DNA of 19,372 bases from the NCBI GenBank assembly GCA_002496475.1, contig DAJV01000045.1, forward strand, positions 29,331 to 48,702. The letters are read 5' to 3'. Source of the DNA: Vulcanisaeta sp. UBA163 (GTDB lineage Archaea; Thermoproteota; Thermoprotei; Thermoproteales; Thermocladiaceae). Shown here one piece after another: positions 14,212 to 19,372 of this stretch. The position numbers were made by a program, and so were the translations under genes. Under the pieces are notes generated by a model that saw nothing but the letters and a program-made list of their open reading frames with translations, did not search any database and was not told the origin of the DNA. How positions within the stretch are numbered: the stretch's first letter is position 1; every line of letters starts with the position of its first letter.

Positions 14212-16215
14212 TTATATTGTTGTTACCTCGTAATCCTTACCCCTCCTACTCCTATCAACGAAGGCGGATGCTATCGCGACCGCACCACCCAGCCCAAGTG
14301 TGCCTATTAGTGCCTCCATCGTGGTTATCGGGAACCCATCTATTATGGCTAGTATGTCTGACTTTATCGTTATTACGTCATTACCATTAATAGTCACTAA
14401 CTCGCTGTACTTCAACCCGTGGTACTGGGCGGTCACTAGGTATGTGCCTCCCAGTACATTCGTGAAGCTTGCAGTACCTGTGCCACTCGTTGTCCCGTTA
14501 ATAGTAGGCCCGGTATTAACCCTGTACAGTGATATCTCGGCGTTGGATATTGCCTGGTTCCTTGAGCCCACAAATAGCGCCGTTACGTTATACAGCCCAA
14601 TCGTCACGCTAATTGGTTGGTTAACCAGCGAGTTCACGTTAATGTAGTATATGGGAACCCCATCATAACTCACGGTTGCCATGAATGGGGCAGGCTCCTC
14701 AATGTTTATGTATGCATTGCCATTGGCATCACTGATGCCACTTGCAACCAGGGAACCATTTATATAGGCCTGAACCTTAACACCGCTTATTGGAGCGTTT
14801 AGTGTGTTTGTGAAGTGCATTGCTATTGGTGTCCAGTTAACATAGACCATGTACGTACCAGTCTCACTAACGCCAAGTGTTGAAACTGCTATGTAGGCTT
14901 GCGAACCATCGGGACTTATTGAAACCAGCCTCTCCGCAGAGCCCCACGGTATTTCCGAATTAACTAGGCCCGTGTACACAGTACCGCTTGGCGTGACTAT
15001 CTTGTATATGTGGGCTATCTCGGGTAATTGAACAATAAGCGCTGTCCATAAGCCTCCAGAGACGTCAGAGCTGGCCACAGTGGCCTCTAGGTTACCGTTA
15101 ACCCACTGCCCAACTGATTTGTATATTATTGGCATGAAGGTCACAACCAGTGGCACATTTAGGTTATCAACTATCTCGAAGTACCTATCGTATACCACGT
15201 ATATACCTATCATCGGTGCAAACCTTATGAATGGAGGTAATAGGTAACTAATGCCACTGACCTGTATCAAATCGCTGTACAGGTATGCCGGTGAGACCCT
15301 ATTGGCAATCACCTCAAAGTGTCCCGGCTGCTGACCAACAACTAACGGCTGTACTGTGTAAACCGCAACTATGTAGCCCAGTAGGTTCCAGCCAGGCGGA
15401 ACACCAAACTCTGAGCCGGTTATCTCCAGTGTTTGCCCTGGGTTCACCGTGTAGTTCAGGAACTCCGTGCCCTTGATTAGCATTGCGCTTGGCATTGCAT
15501 ACCCACTACCGTAGTTAATCGTTATCTGATACTGACCTGGCGGTAACTCATTTGCCGTTAACTCCACGTACTTAGGCTCAATCTTTATGTAATTAGCCAG
15601 CGGGCTCCAGGCGGAGACTAGTTGTGATAGTGTTGTGCCGTTGGGTAGGGCAACACTGCCTATCTCAAAGGGCATGTAGTTTGGTATTGAGAACTCAACC
15701 ACTTGCTGTGTTACGTATTGAATGGATGAGTCTGGTATTGTTATGTTCAATGTATTCGTTGATGAGGTATTTAGTGGCAGGTAGGTCTCTTCCACGAAGG
15801 CATATGTTATGGTCACCGTCACATTCAATTGCTGATTACCTACATTGGTTATTGCCAGGCTATTACCAGTCGTGTACGCACTAGTTATTGCACCAATCTC
15901 GTTCTTACTAAACATGACATTATTACCGCTGATGGCAATTGCCGGAGACGGCGGATTTATACTGACCTCCATGTACTCAAGTACATAATTCTGCCCAGGG
16001 GGTAGCGGTGCTTGTATGTTTATTGATTGAGACGGCGCCAGTGTTAATGCCTTTGTCGTGTTTATGTAGTCTATGTACTTAAGTATTGCATAATACGGTT
16101 GGTTTATTGTAGTTGGGGCATTGACGTTAGGTGAAACATTATACGAAGTAGCAAGTACTATTATTGGTACCGTAGCCGCCAACACCACCAGAAGTATTAC
16201 TAAATTTCTTCTCAT
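14212..16215 (-). CDS. Secreted, membrane-anchored surface protein with carboxypeptidase-regulatory-like domains
   Basis: Signal peptide at the N terminus (MRRNLVILLVVLAATVPIIVLA), then about 600 residues rich in Asn, Thr, Ser, Tyr and Pro with many N-x-S/T glycosylation sites. Close to the C terminus are two beta-sandwich repeats of the CarboxypepD_reg type, about 466-527 (TLNAPISGVKVQAYINGS) and 543-609 (NQAISNAEISLYRV). One membrane segment (about 629-653, MEALIGTLGLGGAVAIASAFV) precedes the basic stop RSRRGK and a short tail. It is therefore anchored with the bulk outside the cell, and may belong to the cell envelope. ATG 16215 is preferred over GTG 16224, which only adds three residues before the signal peptide. 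Specific role unknown. Confidence 0.85.
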   Translation of the reverse strand: MRRNLVILLVVLAATVPIIVLATSYNVSPNVNAPTTINQPYYAILKYIDYINTTKALTLAPSQSINIQAPLPPGQNYVLEYMEVSINPPSPAIAISGNNVMFSKNEIGAITSAYTTGNSLAITNVGNQQLNVTVTITYAFVEETYLPLNTSSTNTLNITIPDSSIQYVTQQVVEFSIPNYMPFEIGSVALPNGTTLSQLVSAWSPLANYIKIEPKYVELTANELPPGQYQITINYGSGYAMPSAMLIKGTEFLNYTVNPGQTLEITGSEFGVPPGWNLLGYIVAVYTVQPLVVGQQPGHFEVIANRVSPAYLYSDLIQVSGISYLLPPFIRFAPMIGIYVVYDRYFEIVDNLNVPLVVTFMPIIYKSVGQWVNGNLEATVASSDVSGGLWTALIVQLPEIAHIYKIVTPSGTVYTGLVNSEIPWGSAERLVSISPDGSQAYIAVSTLGVSETGTYMVYVNWTPIAMHFTNTLNAPISGVKVQAYINGSLVASGISDANGNAYINIEEPAPFMATVSYDGVPIYYINVNSLVNQPISVTIGLYNVTALFVGSRNQAISNAEISLYRVNTGPTINGTTSGTGTASFTNVLGGTYLVTAQYHGLKYSELVTINGNDVITIKSDILAIIDGFPITTMEALIGTLGLGGAVAIASAFVDRSRRGKDYEVTTI

Positions 16216-16420
16216 ATGGTCCACGATAACGACTATTGAACCAAGTAATATTAAACAAGCAATTAAAATAACTAGTCTGACCTCCTCTTGCCCTTAGGAA
16301 GCTCTTTCTAAAAACACACCAGGAGATGCGAACTTATAAGCCCTTATTATCGCACTATGAATGACATCAAGACTTTCACCTGTAATACCTAGAAATACAT
16401 AATTTTGCCCGTATGACTTA

Positions 16421-16430
16421 ACTATATAAA
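16421..16430 (+). promoter_or_regulatory. TATA box for the C/D box sRNA
   Basis: ACTATATAAA, centred 26 bp before the expected 5' end (about 16452) and 28 bp before the C box at 16454. Confidence 0.6.
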
Positions 16431-16451
16431 CTAGTATTACTAGTAAAGCAT

Positions 16452-16504
16452 TCGTGATGAGCTCTAGACATGCCGATCGGTGATGAATCCATTCTAGGCT
16501 GAAT
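16452..16504 (+). ncRNA. C/D box sRNA (2'-O-methylation guide), two guides
   Basis: Textbook archaeal arrangement: C box GTGATGA (16454-16460), 12-nt guide GCTCTAGACATG (16461-16472), D' box CCGA (16473-16476, one base from CTGA), 3-nt spacer TCG, C' box GTGATGA (16480-16486), 12-nt guide ATCCATTCTAGG (16487-16498), D box CTGA (16499-16502). Both guides have the 12-nt length that suits a dual guide held by L7Ae, Nop5 and fibrillarin. By the N+5 rule the methylated bases would be a U in CAUGUCUAGAGC and a G in CCUAGAAUGGAU; I cannot name the RNA targets. A TATA box at the right distance supports its own transcription. The flanking terminal stem is weak. Confidence 0.8.
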
Positions 16505-16579
16505 ATATGAATATATATTATATATACTCATAATCAATAAATATATTACTAGCTAAATTATTAAGTTCTAAGAGAAAGG

Positions 16580-16588
16580 CTTTAAATT
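16580..16588 (+). promoter_or_regulatory. TATA-like box for iorAB
   Basis: CTTTAAATT, centred 26 bp before ATG 16610; a leaderless start. Confidence 0.55.
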
Positions 16589-16609
16589 ACATATACCTAA
16601 GTACCACCG

Positions 16610-18460
16610 ATGAATAACTGCGTGGTTAGGCTTATGCTTGGTAATCACGCAATTGCCCACGGCGCCATGGAGGCAGGCATAGCAGTAGCCGCTGGCTACC
16701 CAGGTACACCATCAAGCGAGATAATTGAATACCTCCTCGATAATGGTAGGGAATTCGGCGTCTACGCAGAGTGGAGCAGTAATGAGAAGGTGGCCTTTGA
16801 GGTAGCGTATGGCGCCGCCCTGACCGGTGCCAGGTCTATGGTAACCATGAAACATGTTGGGCTTAACGTAGCCATGGATCCACTAATGTCAAGTGCTTAC
16901 ACGGGTGTTAGGGGCGGCTTCGTTATAGTCACGGCTGATGATCCGGGCATGTGGTCAAGTCAGAATGAGCAGGATAATAGATGGGTTGGGCTTCACGCAT
17001 ACATACCTGTCTTTGAACCCTATGATCCACAGAATGCCAAGGATCTTGTAAAGCTAGCCCTGGAATTCAGTGAGAGGCATGAACATCCAGTGATGATGAG
17101 GACCGTGACTAGGGTGTCACATGTCAGGGGGCCTGTCACCGTATGCTCGCCAGAGAAGCCCAGGTACTCCGAGGGGTATGTCAAGGAACCGAGGAGACAT
17201 GCGTTAGTTCCGGCAAATGCACGCGTACTCAAGAATGAATTGCTAAGGAGGTGGAGCACTATTGAGAGGGATATTGAGGATGCTCCACATGTGTATATTG
17301 ATGGTAATAAAAACCTCATAATAACGAGCGGTGTAGCCTTCACCTACGCACTGGAGGCTGTTAAGAATTATGGTGTTAAGGCAAGCATTTTAAATGTGGT
17401 AACACCAGTTCCGCCACCTAGGAAGATCATTACTGATGCTGTGACCAGGGCTGATAAGGTAATAGTCATTGAGGAGGGAGATCCAGTACTGGAGCAGCAA
17501 TTGAAGGCCCTGCTTTATGATGAGAACATTAGGGTGCCGATCATGGGTAAAATGGAGAATTTATTCAACAGGGTTGGTGAGTTAACCATTAATTCCGTAA
17601 TGGATGGACTATCAAAGGCCCTCGACATTACAAAACCACTCGCATCAATAAGTACCGTTAAGGTTGACTACTCCCCACCCCAGAGACCACCTGTTTTTTG
17701 CCCAGGATGCCCACACGCTGCCTCATTCTATGAACTAAAGGTCAGCACAGCAAGATCCAGCGCTAAGCCAGTATTCAGTGGAGACATTGGGTGCTACAGT
17801 CTGGGCATTAATAACCCATTCAATGAACAGGACTTGCTAACAAACATGGGTAGCTCCCTGGGTCTCGGCATGGGTATTTATCACGGCACCAATGGCAAGA
17901 CCCTGGTAATCCCAATAATTGGAGACTCCACCTTCTTCCACACGGGCCTACCGGCACTGGTTAATGCAGTCTACAACAAAACACCAATGCTGATCCTCAT
18001 ACTCGATAACAGGGTCACGGCAATGACGGGTGGGCAACCCAACCCAACAAGTATGATAAGTATTGAGAACATGGCCAAGGCGGTTGGTGTTGACTACGTA
18101 AGGACAATAGACCCCTTCGACATGAGGAAGGCCCAGGACGCCATTACTGAGGCCATGAACGTGGTTAAGGGCGGCGGTGTCGCCGTCGTCATAATGAGGA
18201 GAGGCTGTGCGCTGGAGGCGACTAGGCTGAATAGGGGTTACGTTGCACGTTATTACGTTGACACTAACGCCTGTAGAGCCTGCGGAATATGCTATAACCT
18301 AATCGCATGTCCAGCAATAATGCCCCTTGAGAATAGGAAGGCTTGGATTGACCCCAACATGTGTGTTGGCTGTTCCGTCTGCGCCCAGGTATGTCCATAC
18401 AACGCCATTAAGCCCGAGGGTAATGTCAAGGAGTGGCTGAGGAAGTGGGCTGAGGTGTGA
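16610..18460 (+). CDS. iorA: Indolepyruvate:ferredoxin oxidoreductase, alpha subunit
   Basis: Catalytic subunit that oxidatively decarboxylates aryl pyruvates (from Trp, Phe, Tyr) to aryl-acyl-CoA with ferredoxin reduction, in amino-acid fermentation. The N-terminal pyrimidine domain includes AAGYPGTPSSEI (27-38) and E60. The TPP/Mg domain has CPGCPH, GDIGCYSLG and IIGDSTFFHTGLPALVNA. Two 4Fe-4S motifs close the chain: C555, C558, C561, C567 (the CxxCxxCx5C form usual in this family) and C585, C588, C591, C595. The length of 616 aa is normal. It lies in an operon with iorB, 10 bp away. Confidence 0.95.
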   Translation: MNNCVVRLMLGNHAIAHGAMEAGIAVAAGYPGTPSSEIIEYLLDNGREFGVYAEWSSNEKVAFEVAYGAALTGARSMVTMKHVGLNVAMDPLMSSAYTGVRGGFVIVTADDPGMWSSQNEQDNRWVGLHAYIPVFEPYDPQNAKDLVKLALEFSERHEHPVMMRTVTRVSHVRGPVTVCSPEKPRYSEGYVKEPRRHALVPANARVLKNELLRRWSTIERDIEDAPHVYIDGNKNLIITSGVAFTYALEAVKNYGVKASILNVVTPVPPPRKIITDAVTRADKVIVIEEGDPVLEQQLKALLYDENIRVPIMGKMENLFNRVGELTINSVMDGLSKALDITKPLASISTVKVDYSPPQRPPVFCPGCPHAASFYELKVSTARSSAKPVFSGDIGCYSLGINNPFNEQDLLTNMGSSLGLGMGIYHGTNGKTLVIPIIGDSTFFHTGLPALVNAVYNKTPMLILILDNRVTAMTGGQPNPTSMISIENMAKAVGVDYVRTIDPFDMRKAQDAITEAMNVVKGGGVAVVIMRRGCALEATRLNRGYVARYYVDTNACRACGICYNLIACPAIMPLENRKAWIDPNMCVGCSVCAQVCPYNAIKPEGNVKEWLRKWAEV

Positions 18461-18462
18461 GG
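18456..18462 (+). promoter_or_regulatory. Shine-Dalgarno site for iorB
   Basis: TGAGGTG overlaps the iorA stop codon, 8 bp before ATG 18471. It supports 18471 over the in-frame GTG at 18462, which lies inside the site. Internal operon genes of this lineage keep such sites while first genes are leaderless. Confidence 0.5.
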
Positions 18463-18470
18463 TGACGGTC

Positions 18471-19055
18471 ATGAGACTCAACATATACTTAACCGGTGTT
18501 GGCGGTCAGGGACTGGTGACCTTTGCCAGAGTGCTCGGTGATGCAGCCATAAGGGCCGGCTACAAGGCATTGGTTGCCGAGACCCATGGGTTAAGCCAGA
18601 GGGGGGGCTCCGTGGATGTTCATGTCAGGATCGGCGACGTAGACGCACCATTAATACCCAGGGGCGGCGCAGACGTTGTTGTTGCCTTTGAAATACTCGA
18701 GGCATTTAGGGCTGTTGACTATGCCAACGAGGGCACTGTTTTCATTGTTAACAGGAGACTAATAAGGCCGCCGGCAATTAAGCAGAGAATACCAAGTATT
18801 AACGAATTAGAGGACCTACTAAGGAAGGGCATCAAGAGAACCTACATAGTAGATGCATATAATGAAGCCACCAAGCTGGGGAATATAATTTACGAAAATA
18901 CAGTAATACTGGGTGCACTATACTCAATACTGAGACTAAGCCAATACATACCGCAGGGCATAATTGAGGAATCAATAAAAATGAATCTTAGGAGAGATAT
19001 TGACAAAAACCTAAGGGCGTTCACAATAGGCCTAAGGTATGGAGACTCAAAATAA
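18471..19055 (+). CDS. iorB: Indolepyruvate:ferredoxin oxidoreductase, beta subunit
   Basis: Gamma-domain (pyruvate:ferredoxin oxidoreductase gamma-type) partner of IorA. It begins with the family signature IYLTGVGGQGLVTFARVLGDAA (GVGGQG at 9-14) and has ETHGLSQRGGSVDVHVRIGD (38-57), which helps bind CoA in this family. The length of 194 aa is standard. The A/T-rich sequence just after it, before the convergent transporter gene 31 bp later, probably ends transcription. Confidence 0.94.
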   Translation: MRLNIYLTGVGGQGLVTFARVLGDAAIRAGYKALVAETHGLSQRGGSVDVHVRIGDVDAPLIPRGGADVVVAFEILEAFRAVDYANEGTVFIVNRRLIRPPAIKQRIPSINELEDLLRKGIKRTYIVDAYNEATKLGNIIYENTVILGALYSILRLSQYIPQGIIEESIKMNLRRDIDKNLRAFTIGLRYGDSK

Positions 19056-19086
19056 TAAAATATTTGAAATTTTAAAGTATCGGGGA

Positions 19087-19372
19087 TCACTTCTCCCTAA
19101 CTATCCTTAGGTCAATGCCTATTGTCTCGGGGCCTATGGCTGTGGCTATTCCATAAACAACACCAGCAAGTATTAACCAGAAGGCCGCCGTAAACCAAAT
19201 GTTGGTACCCTCAATAGCCGCGAAGACTCCGTAAAGTGGTATTGAGTATAGCGGCATCCAGGCACTAATGAATATGCCCGAGCTATAACCAAAACCAACG
19301 CCCGAGCCTCTCCTCTGCGTTGCAAAGCGCTCAGAGAGGTAAACGGGCACGAGGCCCCAGGGCCATTGCGAG
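19087..19372 (-). CDS. MFS transporter, C-terminal part (cut by window edge)
   Basis: The frame is open to the right edge, so the start lies outside. The visible 95 residues contain QWPWGLVPVYLSERFATQRR followed by a GSGVGFGYSSGIFISAW helix and two further membrane helices, matching the later helices of sugar/metabolite:proton symporter-like MFS proteins. The substrate cannot be told. An internal GTG at 19350 is not the start, because the conserved WPWGLVP lies before it. It is convergent with iorB. Confidence 0.8.
   Translation of the reverse strand, partial: SQWPWGLVPVYLSERFATQRRGSGVGFGYSSGIFISAWMPLYSIPLYGVFAAIEGTNIWFTAAFWLILAGVVYGIATAIGPETIGIDLRIVREK

Larger units (their letters stand above)
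16225..16609. other. Non-coding spacer with sRNA gene and iorA promoter
   Basis: No protein gene. From left to right: promoter region of the surface protein, an unexplained TATA-like CTTATAAG (16333-16340) with only an 11-codon frame after it, the C/D box sRNA at about 16452-16504, an extremely A/T-rich stretch (16503-16560), and the iorA promoter. Confidence 0.6.

Noticed and set aside
16357..16392. 11-codon frame after a TATA-like box
   Set aside because: Too short, with no conserved feature, and the box to ATG distance is short.

Overview
The window looks like the chromosome of a hyperthermophilic crenarchaeon of the Thermoproteales, most like Vulcanisaeta or Caldivirga (the genus is inferred from gene content and style, not from a marker comparison). 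Archaeal hallmarks are a proteasome alpha subunit, ABCE1, TrmI and an archaeal-type phosphoglycolate phosphatase. Most genes have a TATA-like box about 25-30 bp before the start codon and little or no leader. A tRNA gene carries a non-canonical intron, and there is a C/D box guide RNA gene. No CRISPR array, rRNA or intact mobile element is visible.

Layout. 1-759 (-): 5' part of a B12-binding radical SAM protein, running off the left edge. 805-1061: gene-free, with several hairpins. 1062-4133: an unknown protein (+), then three minus-strand genes: phosphoglycolate phosphatase, a membrane protein with a zinc-protease motif, and a fusion of a nitrogenase-cofactor-type domain, a His-rich linker and a methyltransferase. 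4243-6480 (+): psmA, a CxxCxxCC cluster protein and TrmI. 6430-7113 (-): PAP2 phosphatase, sharing 51 bp with the TrmI 3' end. 7209-10687 (+): ABCE1, a saccharopine-dehydrogenase-family oxidoreductase and a small membrane protein. 10694-11017 (-): tandem AbrB-like regulator. 11276-11370 (+): tRNA-Val(CAC) with a 21-nt intron in the anticodon stem. 11500-14183: an unknown protein, a Gfo/Idh/MocA oxidoreductase (-), a ribbon-helix-helix regulator (-) and, divergent from it, a two-gene operon of unknown proteins (+). 14212-16215 (-): large secreted, membrane-anchored surface protein. 16225-16609: non-coding apart from a strong C/D box sRNA candidate at about 16452-16504. 16610-19055 (+): iorA-iorB, indolepyruvate:ferredoxin oxidoreductase. 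19087-19372 (-): C-terminal end of an MFS transporter, running off the right edge.

How it works together. Most of the window is housekeeping: protein turnover (PsmA), ribosome recycling (ABCE1), tRNA modification and processing (TrmI, intron-containing tRNA-Val), RNA 2'-O-methylation guidance (sRNA) and aromatic amino-acid fermentation (IorAB). Genes are mostly short transcription units with their own promoters; the clear operons are iorAB and the 13342-14183 pair. The less explained parts are the C/D sRNA, the tRNA intron, the metal-domain/methyltransferase fusion with a perfect palindrome over its start site, and the RHH plus two-gene locus. I do not see convincing evidence for a wholly new multi-gene system.
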